Source of the DNA: Deltaproteobacteria bacterium
GTDB lineage: Bacteria > Desulfobacterota > Desulfuromonadia > Geobacterales > Pseudopelobacteraceae
Length of the DNA: 64,000 nucleotides
Direction of reading: 5' to 3'
NCBI GenBank assembly: GCA_021780495.1
Contig: JAJXYO010000036.1
Location: forward strand, 1 to 64,000
Shown here: positions 17,820 through 25,396 of the stretch, piece by piece
Layout of the letters: each line of letters opens with the position of its first letter
Position numbering within the stretch: position 1 is the first letter of the stretch
Program-made: the position numbers and the translations under genes
The notes under the pieces: generated by a model
The model's database searches: none
What the model was told of the DNA's origin: nothing
The model's input: only the letters and a program-made list of their open reading frames with translations

Positions 17820-18152
17820 ATGAAAAAAGCATCCGTTACCACCGCACTACTGTTGGCTGTCTGCCTGTCCGCTACAACCGGATTCTGCGACACCAGGAAA
17901 GGGGAAAAAATCAATGGCAAGAAAGAGTTTGCGGAGCATTGCGCTATCTGCCACCCCAACGGGGGAAATACCATTAACTCAACGAAGCCTCTCCACAGAA
18001 AAGCGCTGAAAGCCAACGGCGTCAAGAGCGCAAAAGACATCATTGCCAAGATGCGGAATCCGGGACCGTCTATGACCAAGTTCGATGAGAAAACCATTTC
18101 AAACAAAGAAGCACAAGCGATCGCGGAATATATTCTGAAGACCTTCAAGTAA
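17820..18152 (+). CDS. Periplasmic monoheme cytochrome c (class I)
   Basis: 110 residues with a signal peptide (cleavage near TTGFCD) and one heme motif CAICH at about residue 41-45. The Met of GPSMTKF is the probable sixth ligand, as in c6/c553-type cytochromes. Short soluble electron carrier in the periplasm. AGGGAGG-type site upstream of the ATG. Lies between htrA and a triheme cytochrome, so it may feed or drain electrons in a peroxide or oxygen response; that role is inference. Confidence 0.88.
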   Translation: MKKASVTTALLLAVCLSATTGFCDTRKGEKINGKKEFAEHCAICHPNGGNTINSTKPLHRKALKANGVKSAKDIIAKMRNPGPSMTKFDEKTISNKEAQAIAEYILKTFK

Positions 18153-18193
18153 TCGTTACACATCAAAATTACGCCTGAAAGGGGATTGTTCTC

Positions 18194-18523
18194 ATGAAAA
18201 TGCAGATAACAATACTTGGCTTGATTTTCACTGCATTGATCTGTGGTAATGCTTGTGCTGTAGGGCCGGGCAAAGTCCTGGAATTCAAGGGCAGCCCCAT
18301 GGGTACGGTAATCTTTGACGGAACTGTGCACAAGAATGCCGGCTTGACCTGTTCCGATTGCCATAATCCGGTCATGTTTCCCAAAATGAAGCAGGGCACT
18401 GTAAAGATAACCATGAACGATCTGTACGCAGGCAAATACTGCGGCAGATGCCATAACGGCAAAAAAGCCTTTTTAATCAAAGAAAACTGCACCCGTTGTC
18501 ATCATAAGACGGAGAGCAAATAA
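18194..18523 (+). CDS. Triheme c7-type cytochrome
   Basis: 109 residues with signal peptide (to about ACA-VG). Three heme-binding motifs CSDCH, CGRCH and CTRCH, with extra histidines (HKNAG, HHK) available as distal ligands: the c3/c7 fold of small periplasmic multiheme electron carriers common in Geobacter. Follows the monoheme cytochrome by 41 bp. Partner not shown. Confidence 0.88.
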   Translation: MKMQITILGLIFTALICGNACAVGPGKVLEFKGSPMGTVIFDGTVHKNAGLTCSDCHNPVMFPKMKQGTVKITMNDLYAGKYCGRCHNGKKAFLIKENCTRCHHKTESK

Positions 18524-18667
18524 AACACGGACTAACCGTTTCACAGGAGACCAAGCGGTGCTGTGCATGAAGATGGGCTGGTACGCAGGTTTGTCTGTCA
18601 CGACGACAAGAAACGTAGTAAGATTATGTATAGAGAATATGTAGACAATTGACAATGGAGGCGCGTC

Positions 18668-19108
18668 ATGGAAGACATTAAAAAGATACTCGTCGTTAGC
18701 AGAATGACCCGAAATTGTCGCGTGGCGGTTCATCAAGGGATTTCACTGGCCAGGAAATACGGGGCCAAGTTATGCGTTATCCATGTGGTTCACAATCCGT
18801 TCGGACGCCAGGGGTGGAGCTTGCCGACCATTAGCCTGGAAGAGGAGTACCAAAAGATCCTGAAGGATGCCAAGGCTGAACTGGATCGGATTATTCACCA
18901 GGAGCAGGGAACCGGCCTGCCAATCACGGAGTTGATCAAGGAAGGGGATCCGACCCAGGAAATTCTGAAAACAGTACGGGAAGAAGATATCGATCTGATG
19001 ATCATGCTGGCCCATGAGGAGGGTCGGATCGAACACCTGGTATTCGGACGAAGCAACGAAGATTTGATCCGCAAGATGCCCTGCTCGATCCTGCTCGTAA
19101 AGAAATAA
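18668..19108 (+). CDS. Universal stress protein (UspA family)
   Basis: 146 residues. N-terminal beta strand IKKILVVSRMT, helix RVAVHQGISLARKYGAKLCVIHVV, and a C-terminal nucleotide-binding-type segment (AHEEGRIEHLVFGRSNEDLIRKMPCSILLV) resembling the G-2x-G-9x-G pattern. Cytoplasmic stress protein of unspecified action. GGAGG lies just upstream of the ATG. The 144-bp gap after the triheme cytochrome could hold its own promoter, but I see no sigma54 element there. Ends at a strong terminator. Confidence 0.88.
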   Translation: MEDIKKILVVSRMTRNCRVAVHQGISLARKYGAKLCVIHVVHNPFGRQGWSLPTISLEEEYQKILKDAKAELDRIIHQEQGTGLPITELIKEGDPTQEILKTVREEDIDLMIMLAHEEGRIEHLVFGRSNEDLIRKMPCSILLVKK

Positions 19109-19173
19109 GTGAATCTTGCCCGGCAACAACCAACCCTCTAGCTTCGCACAACAGCGTTCGAGTGGCTTGAAGC

Positions 19174-19215
19174 GGCTTAATGAGTCATCCATCTGACTCA
19201 TTAAGCCATTTTTTA
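19174..19215 (+). terminator. Rho-independent terminator after uspA
   Basis: Perfect 14-bp stem (GGCTTAATGAGTCA / TGACTCATTAAGCC) with 6-nt loop, followed by ATTTTTTA. Separates uspA from the convergent efflux pump gene. Confidence 0.92.
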
Positions 19216-20805
19216 GTGAAGCGAGACCGGCCCTTTCGACCTGACCTTTTTCAACAACACGGCCCCCGCGATGCAGAGAAGACTAATGGCTGCCAGCAAG
19301 CGGAAATTGTCGATAAAAGCCCAGAGCGTCGCTTGCCGCATCAGTTCGTTGTATATGGTGCCATCGGCTTTCTGTAACGCATCGGCCGGTGAAAAGTAGT
19401 GCCTGAAGCCCTGCTGCAACTCGTGTAAACGCATCTGGAAGGACAGGTTGCCGGGAGTCAGGTGAGAAACCAGATCCGACTGGTGGACCTGGGCACGCCG
19501 ATCCAGTAAGGTCGTTACCGCAGAGATACCGGCGCTCCCTCCGATGTTGCGCATCAGATTGAAGATGCCGCTGGCATTTCCCATTTCCTCTCGTGGCAGC
19601 ATACCCATGGCAACAGCCGACAAGGGCACGAAGATCATACTCAGCCCGACCCCCATCAGGACGTTGGGCCAGATGATATTCCACATGGATATCTGCAGAT
19701 TAATCCCTCCGAATTCCCAGAGGGAGATGGCAACCAGCAGAAATCCGGTCCCGATCACCTTACGGAAATCCACCTTGCCCATAAGATAGCCGACGACAGG
19801 CATGGTCACAATGGCGCCGATCCCCCGCGGGCTGAGAGTCAGACCGCTCAGCATGGCGGTGTATCCCATGAGGGTCTGCAGGTAGATGGGAATAAGGGTA
19901 ATTGCACTGTACAGGCACACCCCCAGAAAGGTTATCAGCACGATTCCCACTGCAAAATTGCGGTCTTTCAGAACCCTGAGATTGACGATCGGTTCCTTTG
20001 CCCGCAATTCCCACGTAATAAAGGAGATCATCGTCACAATGCAGATTGCGACAAACCAGCACACCCAGGTGGCGGAGAACCAGTCGTCTTGCTGTCCCTT
20101 GTCGAGAACAATCTGCAGGGTCGCCAATGTAACAGCCATCAACCCGAAACCGATCGTGTCAATCTGCCCCGGCTTGGCGTTTTTGATATACGGGGGGTCT
20201 TCAACAAAGGCCCTGGTCATGAAGACCGCCAGGATGCCGACCGGGATATTCATATAGAAGGCCCAGCGCCATGAATATTGGTCGGTCAGCCAGCCGCCCA
20301 GGGTCGGGCCGATGATCGGCGCCACCACCACACCGATGCCGAATGCCGCCATGGCCATGCCTCGCTTTTCCTGGGGAAAACTCTCCAGGAGTATGGCCTG
20401 GGAGATCGGCTGCAGGGCACCTCCCCCGGCGCCCTGGATCACCCTGGCGAGAATCAGCATGCCGAGACTCTCCGCCATGCCGCACATGAAAGACGAAACG
20501 GTGAAAATGACAATACAGTATGTAAGAAAGCGCGAGCGTCCGAAATACCTGGCTAGCCAGCCGGTGGCCGGCAGAATGATGGCATTGGCGACCAGATAAC
20601 TGGTCAGGGTCCAGGTGGCCTCATCGGTGGTGGCAGAGAGATTGCCGGCAATATGGGGCAGGGCAACGGAGACAATGGTGGTATCCAGAATCTCCATGAA
20701 GGTCGGGATCATAACGGCAGCCGCAACCAGCCAGGGATTGACAGCCGGGCGCCATTCCACTCCTTCGTCATGTGTCACTGCCGTCGCATTCCCACCAGAC
20801 ATCAT
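19213..20805 (-). CDS. MFS multidrug exporter, DHA2 family (EmrB-like)
   Basis: 530 residues with about 14 hydrophobic helices. DHA2 signatures: PTFMEILDTTIVSVALPHIAGNL at the first helix, WTLTSYLVANAIILPATGWLARYFGR, and motif C-like RVIQGAGGGALQP. Proton-driven inner-membrane exporter working with a periplasmic adaptor. Its start overlaps the adaptor stop (ATG-ATG at 20805/20802), so the two are translationally coupled. Substrate unknown. No TolC-type gene is in this operon. Confidence 0.92.
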   Translation of the reverse strand: MMSGGNATAVTHDEGVEWRPAVNPWLVAAAVMIPTFMEILDTTIVSVALPHIAGNLSATTDEATWTLTSYLVANAIILPATGWLARYFGRSRFLTYCIVIFTVSSFMCGMAESLGMLILARVIQGAGGGALQPISQAILLESFPQEKRGMAMAAFGIGVVVAPIIGPTLGGWLTDQYSWRWAFYMNIPVGILAVFMTRAFVEDPPYIKNAKPGQIDTIGFGLMAVTLATLQIVLDKGQQDDWFSATWVCWFVAICIVTMISFITWELRAKEPIVNLRVLKDRNFAVGIVLITFLGVCLYSAITLIPIYLQTLMGYTAMLSGLTLSPRGIGAIVTMPVVGYLMGKVDFRKVIGTGFLLVAISLWEFGGINLQISMWNIIWPNVLMGVGLSMIFVPLSAVAMGMLPREEMGNASGIFNLMRNIGGSAGISAVTTLLDRRAQVHQSDLVSHLTPGNLSFQMRLHELQQGFRHYFSPADALQKADGTIYNELMRQATLWAFIDNFRLLAAISLLCIAGAVLLKKVRSKGPVSLH

Positions 20806-21989
20806 TTCACCTTGACCTCTGCCTCAACCGACATGCCGGGGCGAAGAAGATGCTCGGCATCCTGTCCCTGATCAAACACTATCTTCACCGGAATACGCTG
20901 TACCACCTTGACATAGTTCCCGGTGGCATTTTCCGGTGGGAAGAGGCTGAAGCGGGCTCCGCTGGCACCGCCGATACTCTCCACCTGTCCGTTATACGTC
21001 CTGCGGTAGCTATCCACATAGAGCGTTGCCTTTTGACCGGGCCTCATCCGCTTTAACTGGGTCTCCTTGAAATTTGCCGTCACCCAGATATCTCCAAGTG
21101 GAACGATGGAGAGCAGTACCTGTCCCGGCTCCACATTCTGTCCGACTTCGACCGTCCGTTTGCCGACCACCCCGGCAACCGGGGCAACGATTCTGGTATA
21201 GCTCAGGTTCAACTCGGCCTGATCGAGGGCAGCCTTATACCTTTTTACGGCTGCCACAGCGCTCTCGGCTCGCGAACGCGCCACGGAAACCTGTTGCGGA
21301 CCGGTTCGAGCCGATTCCAACCCTGCCTGCGCCTGTCGCAATCTGCCCATGGCCTGTTTCAACTGTTCCCGGGCAGCTGTAACCAGCGCCCTCGACGCAT
21401 CCACTGTCGCAGCTGAAGTAGCAGCTTCTGCAAACGTCTGGTCATACTGCTGCTGCGATATGACCCCCCGTTTGACAAGAGTTCGGTATCTGGTCAAATC
21501 AGTTTGAGCCCTGACATTGTTCGCTTCGTCCTCCCTCAGCCGGGCCCGGGCCGCCAGCAACTGCTTCTCAGCTGCCGAGACTCCGGCTCTGGAGTACGCC
21601 ACATTTGCCGCAGCCGACGCACTCCCGCTCTGCGTGGTCACCGATGTAATCGGTACGCCCAAGTGGGCAGCTTCCGCACTCGCCAGGGCAGCCGCATACT
21701 CAGCCCTGGCGCGCTCGACGGCCACCCGGTAATCGGCCGGATCGATCTCCACCAGCAGGGTCCCGGCTTTCACATACTGATAATCCTTGAAATTGAGACG
21801 CATAACATGCCCCGTTATCCGTGAGCTCACCGGATTGATGTGGCCGTCGATCTGGGCGTCATCGGTAGATTTCCAAAAAGTGGAACGCCACCAGAAGATT
21901 GATCCGATTGCCAGCAACGCAACAACGAGCACAGCCAGGATACGCTTCTTGTATTTCCGGATCATGTCCTGTGAAAATACGTTTCCCAT
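20802..21989 (-). CDS. HlyD/EmrA-family membrane fusion protein
   Basis: 395 residues from ATG 21989 (GAGGTG upstream; the open frame begins 15 bp earlier). One N-terminal transmembrane helix (about 12-32), biotinyl-lipoyl halves around a long alpha-helical hairpin rich in Ala/Arg (about 95-215), and beta-barrel segment SYTRIVAPVAGVVGKRTVEVGQNVEPGQ. Periplasmic adaptor for the downstream DHA2 exporter. Confidence 0.92.
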   Translation of the reverse strand: MGNVFSQDMIRKYKKRILAVLVVALLAIGSIFWWRSTFWKSTDDAQIDGHINPVSSRITGHVMRLNFKDYQYVKAGTLLVEIDPADYRVAVERARAEYAAALASAEAAHLGVPITSVTTQSGSASAAANVAYSRAGVSAAEKQLLAARARLREDEANNVRAQTDLTRYRTLVKRGVISQQQYDQTFAEAATSAATVDASRALVTAAREQLKQAMGRLRQAQAGLESARTGPQQVSVARSRAESAVAAVKRYKAALDQAELNLSYTRIVAPVAGVVGKRTVEVGQNVEPGQVLLSIVPLGDIWVTANFKETQLKRMRPGQKATLYVDSYRRTYNGQVESIGGASGARFSLFPPENATGNYVKVVQRIPVKIVFDQGQDAEHLLRPGMSVEAEVKVK

Positions 21990-22180
21990 AAATACACACC
22001 TCACATGTAATCCACTTCAAACGCATCCTGCTCTTGATTCCATGTTATATTTCCACCTGTTGTCCCAGCTTGGCCACCTGATCCGCCGGTGTGCGGGATT
22101 CCTCATATTCAACCCGCAATTCAGGCGCATAATCATTACTGCCGATTGTTCGCTTGGCCAGGACACCCGCCGCACGGTTA

Positions 22181-22507
22181 TCAAATTTCGCTTTCGCTCA
22201 CCTCCGCCCCGCTCCGGATGCGGTAAAGCTTTTCCACTGGCTGGATGGCCACGATCCCGTCCCCTGCAGCGCCATAGTGTGCTGATTTCAGAATGGCTTT
22301 TACAATCGTATCAACCATCGACAGCTCGGCATAGATTTCGATTCGTGCATGAGTAGAGCGCCAATCAGGGTCGATAAAGGTATCATACTCACCATAACCC
22401 TTGACACGGGTCACGCTGATGCCCTTCACCCGCATTTCAATGAGCTGGTCTTCTACATCGGCCAATACCCGAGTCCTGACGATTGCGACTATTTTTTTCA
22501 ATTCCAT
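22181..22507 (-). CDS. PII-like signalling protein
   Basis: 108 residues. PII core visible: ELKKIVAIVRTRVLADVEDQLIEMRVKGISVTRVKGYGEY, later KAILKSAHYGAAGDGIVAIQPVEKLYRIRSGAE (B-loop/C-loop). The T-loop segment (YDTFIDPDWRSTHARIEIYAEL) is shorter than in GlnB/GlnK and lacks the uridylylated tyrosine context, so nitrogen signalling is unlikely. No amtB gene is nearby. Encoded just upstream of the efflux pair and after a SpoIIAA-like gene. Role unknown; membrane transport control is one possibility. Confidence 0.8.
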   Translation of the reverse strand: MELKKIVAIVRTRVLADVEDQLIEMRVKGISVTRVKGYGEYDTFIDPDWRSTHARIEIYAELSMVDTIVKAILKSAHYGAAGDGIVAIQPVEKLYRIRSGAEVSESEI

Positions 22508-22544
22508 ATAACCAACCTCCAGGTAGAATGTTGGCGGCTGTATC

Positions 22545-22907
22545 CTATGTGGACAGCCAACTTATGGCCTCTTCCAGATTGTTGTTGCTGAACACCCGGA
22601 CCTGTCCGGGAATTGCAAATCCGAACACCTTTACTGCCGTGTGGATCCAGCCCACATCGGTGACCACGGCCACCCGCTCCCACGCATTGAGATACTGCAA
22701 CCCGATCGTCGCATCGTCCCAGAGTGCCTTCGCATCGAACCCCGAGAATTTTTCTCCCAGGTGATACAGAAAGCGGAGATTGTTTTGCTGTACGATCGCT
22801 TCCTCTACCGCCGGTATGAGTACTGCTTCGTAATCCGCACCGGTAACCTCGCCCGTCGCCTCAATGCCGAGAACATTATCCGGTAATCCCTGAATGCGTT
22901 CCAGCAT
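22545..22907 (-). CDS. SpoIIAA-like (STAS-related) protein
   Basis: 120 residues. Matches the SpoIIAA-like family (LPDNVLGIEATGEVTGADYEAVLIPAVEEAI...RFLYHLG...GFDAKALWDDATIGLQYLNAWERVAVVTDVGWI). Small cytoplasmic alpha/beta protein; the family has no settled biochemical role. GGGAGG upstream of the ATG. 37 bp before the PII-like gene in the same direction, so probably co-transcribed. Confidence 0.82.
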   Translation of the reverse strand: MLERIQGLPDNVLGIEATGEVTGADYEAVLIPAVEEAIVQQNNLRFLYHLGEKFSGFDAKALWDDATIGLQYLNAWERVAVVTDVGWIHTAVKVFGFAIPGQVRVFSNNNLEEAISWLST

Positions 22908-23057
22908 GGTGAACCTCCCTGCCGTTGAATTTTTCCTCTACGGTTCGTATTTGCTGAGGTAATTATACTCTTCTGTCGCCATCAGGTCTGAATTTTCCGT
23001 AGGGCTGAACCGGCCCCGATGATCAACGCCACCCGGTGCGCGCAGCTGCGTAAATGT

Positions 23058-23071
23058 GCAATATTTATTGC
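23058..23071. promoter_or_regulatory. Enhancer palindrome, distal site of tpx promoter
   Basis: GCAATATTTATTGC, extended to an 18-bp stretch with 8-bp perfect arms (23056-23073). Centre 169 bp upstream of the -24 GG. Confidence 0.7.
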
Positions 23072-23144
23072 ACGAGGCGTTGAGAGTTGCAGCCGTACTG
23101 TTCACTCTATCCCCGTTCAGCACCCGATACATACGCGGTACCCT

Positions 23145-23158
23145 GCAATATTTATTGC
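23145..23158. promoter_or_regulatory. Enhancer palindrome, proximal site of tpx promoter
   Basis: Exact 14-bp repeat of the site at 23058-23071. Centre 82 bp upstream of the -24 GG and 87 bp from the distal copy, the same 87-bp pair spacing as at 14037/14124. Confidence 0.7.
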
Positions 23159-23231
23159 TTTACGAGCGGACGATAGGCGGCTGACATCTGTACGACGCAC
23201 TGTTTATGCCACTGTTGCAGTGTTTGATCCA

Positions 23232-23247
23232 TGGCATGGATACTGCT
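23232..23247 (+). promoter_or_regulatory. Sigma54 (-24/-12) promoter of tpx
   Basis: TGGCATGGATACTGCT: GG-N10-GC with near-consensus TGGCA and TGCT boxes. Transcription would start near 23258, 95 bp before the gene. Confidence 0.78.
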
Positions 23248-23352
23248 TAAATAGTGGGAAGGCACGTCTGATTATTTCAGAAGGTTTTGTCCATAGTATT
23301 GCCGAGGATGAGACTTAAATTCACGTGCCGGCATCGCCAAATGAGGTCATAC

Positions 23353-23982
23353 ATGGAAAAGTCAATTTTTGTAAAAATAATTACGGCTGTCACCGTACTC
23401 CTGATATCAGGTTGCGCCACGGGCTTGAGCAGTACCATGCCGATCGACAGTGCTTCGTCAACTCCGGGCGGTACGGTAAGCCTCCACGGCAACAAACTCC
23501 AACTCACCGGCACCCCGCTCCGGGTTGGCGATCCACTTCCTGCAACCGTTCTCATTGACGCCTTTACCATGGGCAAAGTCGATCTCTCTCAATTAAAGGG
23601 CAGGGTACTTATTCTGAGCATTGTGCCATCTCTGGATACCAAGGTGTGCGAGGCCCAGACCCATCGGCTCGCTGAGCTGAAGTCTCGTCTGCCGGCAGAC
23701 ATTGCCGGAATTACCATCAGCCGCGACACGCCTTTTGCGCAGAAACGTTTCGCCAAGGAAGCCAAACTACCGGGGATCACCTATCTCTCCGATTACCGGG
23801 ATGCTTCATTCGGTCGATCTACGGGCCTGCTGCAAGAGGAAAGCATGCTCCTGGCCCGGGCAGTGATTGTGGTGGACAGGCAAGGTATCGTCCGTTACAT
23901 TCAGGTAGTTCCTGAATTGAGTCATCTACCGGATATGGAAGCGGTCTTTCACAAGGCAAGCGCGCTTTATGCGGGCACCTAA
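23353..23982 (+). CDS. tpx: Lipoprotein thiol peroxidase (Tpx family), resolving Cys missing
   Basis: 209 residues from ATG 23353 (GAGG upstream). Signal peptide with lipobox LISGC, so anchored in the envelope, unlike the usual cytoplasmic or soluble Tpx. Peroxidatic Cys in SLDTKVCEAQT. In typical Tpx the resolving Cys lies in AQKRFC; here the segment reads AQKRFAKEAK, so this is a one-Cys variant needing another thiol reductant. Reduces hydroperoxides. First gene behind the sigma54 promoter at 23232. Confidence 0.88.
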   Translation: MEKSIFVKIITAVTVLLISGCATGLSSTMPIDSASSTPGGTVSLHGNKLQLTGTPLRVGDPLPATVLIDAFTMGKVDLSQLKGRVLILSIVPSLDTKVCEAQTHRLAELKSRLPADIAGITISRDTPFAQKRFAKEAKLPGITYLSDYRDASFGRSTGLLQEESMLLARAVIVVDRQGIVRYIQVVPELSHLPDMEAVFHKASALYAGT

Positions 23983-24056
23983 CGGGGCCGGGAATGTGGT
24001 GCGGTGAATTCAGCTGTGAAGCGACATCTTCCAATGCCGCGATCATGGAGACATCA

Positions 24057-24545
24057 ATGAACAGGATCGTGCTTAAAATTCTACTGCTACTGCTGCTGCC
24101 GGCAGGTGCCCTTGGATGGCAGCCACAGGCCGCGTGGTCCGACGAAAGCGTCGCCCAGGAACGGGTGGCCTATCTTGAATTAACCAAGGTACGGGCGCTG
24201 AGTAAAGCGGGTGTGACGTACAACGATTATCGGAATGCTCTCGTGCCGGCCCGTGATTATGTCGGCTTGCTGCGCGGTTCTGATGCAACAGTCACCTTGT
24301 TGCGACAGGCAATGGGCTACTATGAACAGGCGTTGTCGGTCTGGTCTCTCCAGACCGACAGCGAGTTCCCGGTTGACAGCCTGCGAACCGATGAACCACA
24401 GGGGGCTGCCATCCTTGGACAGTGTCCCGGCATACCACGTTTTCATTATAAGGAGAGAGACCAGATCTACGTGAAGGACGCGGTTGACTGCATTTGGCAT
24501 CTGGCGGCTGAACTCCTCGACAGAGCGCCGGGCGATCTGCGCTGA
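24057..24545 (+). CDS. Secreted protein of unknown function
   Basis: 162 residues from ATG 24057, with GGAG 6 bases upstream. Strong signal peptide (LKILLLLLLPAGALG). Mature part is mostly helical with a repeat-like YxxAL pattern and two cysteines (GQCPG, VDCIW) that could form a disulfide. No family recognised. 74 bp after tpx, so probably in the same transcript and periplasmic like it. Confidence 0.6.
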   Translation: MNRIVLKILLLLLLPAGALGWQPQAAWSDESVAQERVAYLELTKVRALSKAGVTYNDYRNALVPARDYVGLLRGSDATVTLLRQAMGYYEQALSVWSLQTDSEFPVDSLRTDEPQGAAILGQCPGIPRFHYKERDQIYVKDAVDCIWHLAAELLDRAPGDLR

Positions 24546-24610
24546 ATCGGGAGTTATGTGGGCTAACAACTGAGTTTAAATCAATTAATTCAAGGCACCC
24601 CGGAGAAATC

Positions 24611-25201
24611 ATGCTGAAACGCATCATCATCATCACACTGATCAGTATTGTTGTGTCTGCACAGGCCTATGCCAGCGTTACCGATGTCGTAAAAAAGAGC
24701 GTGGATGAGGTCGTCAGAATTGTCTCGGACAAGGAGATGAAAAAGAATCCGCTGAAACGCCGTCAGGCCTTGAAGCAGGCAATCGACGCCATCTTTGATT
24801 ATACTGAAATGTCAAAGCGCTCTCTTGGCAGAAACTGGGACGGTCGTACCCCTGCTGAAAGAAAACAGTTCGTCGCTCTGTTTGAAACCTTGCTCGAAAA
24901 TTCATACGCCGACAAAATTGAATCGTACGACAATGAGAAGATCGAATACCTCAATGAAACAGAGGATGGCAACTATGCCGAGGTCAGATCGAGGATATTG
25001 ACCCATTCTCATGATTATTTCTCTCTGGATTACAGACTGATGGACGAAAACGGCTCTTGGAAGGTCTATGACGTGCTCATAGAGGGGGTCAGCCTGGTTT
25101 CCAACTACCGCAGCCAATTCAATAAGATTATCTCGGAAAACGGCTACAGTGAGCTTCTGAAAAAAATGCAGACCAAAAGCAAAGAGATACAAGCCCGCTA
25201 G
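24611..25201 (+). CDS. MlaC/Ttg2D-like periplasmic phospholipid-binding protein
   Basis: 196 residues with signal peptide (to about AQAYA). MlaC family signs: VVKKSVDEVVRIV, RRQALKQAIDAIFDYTEMSKRSLG, and NGSWKVYDVLIEGVSLVSNYRSQFNKII. Usually shuttles phospholipids between membranes with MlaFEDB; those partners are not in this window. Directly preceded by GGAGAAATC. Confidence 0.88.
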   Translation: MLKRIIIITLISIVVSAQAYASVTDVVKKSVDEVVRIVSDKEMKKNPLKRRQALKQAIDAIFDYTEMSKRSLGRNWDGRTPAERKQFVALFETLLENSYADKIESYDNEKIEYLNETEDGNYAEVRSRILTHSHDYFSLDYRLMDENGSWKVYDVLIEGVSLVSNYRSQFNKIISENGYSELLKKMQTKSKEIQAR

Positions 25202-25216
25202 CACGCCGGAACATCT

Positions 25217-25305
25217 ACATCCCCCCCTTGTCAGGGGGGAAGCCCTTCGGCTGGGCTCAGGACAGGCTTTGAAGTCGCCCCTGACAAGGGGAGATTTAGA
25301 GAGGT
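25217..25305. repeat. Inverted-repeat element, MITE-like
   Basis: Two copies of CCCCTTGTCAGGGG in opposite orientation (25224-25237 and 25278-25291) flank a GC-rich core (CCTTCGGCTGGGCTCAGGACAGG). Each arm is itself palindromic, so the whole could fold as a stem or as two small hairpins. It lies between the mlaC-like and cpoB-like genes and is not coding. Probably a dispersed intergenic repeat; no second copy is in this window. Confidence 0.6.
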
Positions 25306-25396
25306 TTGCTGCGAAATAATAAGAGTTACATGGCAGCAGTCTGGTGGCCAGAGTACATTTTTGCTTACATTTTGTTCGCATTAAGGAGACAGAGGA

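Larger units (their letters stand above)
22908..23352. other. Gene-free regulatory stretch upstream of tpx
   Basis: 445 bp between divergent genes. Contains two identical palindromes (23058-23071, 23145-23158) and a plus-strand sigma54 promoter (23232-23247). I searched the minus strand for a GG-N10-GC element facing the SpoIIAA-like gene and found only a poor match. Confidence 0.6.

Noticed and set aside
18524-18667. Sigma54 promoter for uspA
   Set aside because: No GG-N10-GC element with usable boxes, and no GCAA-N6-TTGC dyad.
22030-22180. Minus-strand frame reading like protein (FDNRAAGVLAKRTIG...QQVEI) after the PII-like gene
   Set aside because: It has no start codon and begins right after a stop in its frame; it could be a frameshifted tail of the PII-like gene but the normal PII C-terminus is already complete.
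22908-23056. Second sigma54 promoter facing the SpoIIAA-like gene
   Set aside because: The only GG-N10-GC match on the minus strand (about 23001-23014) fails most consensus positions.
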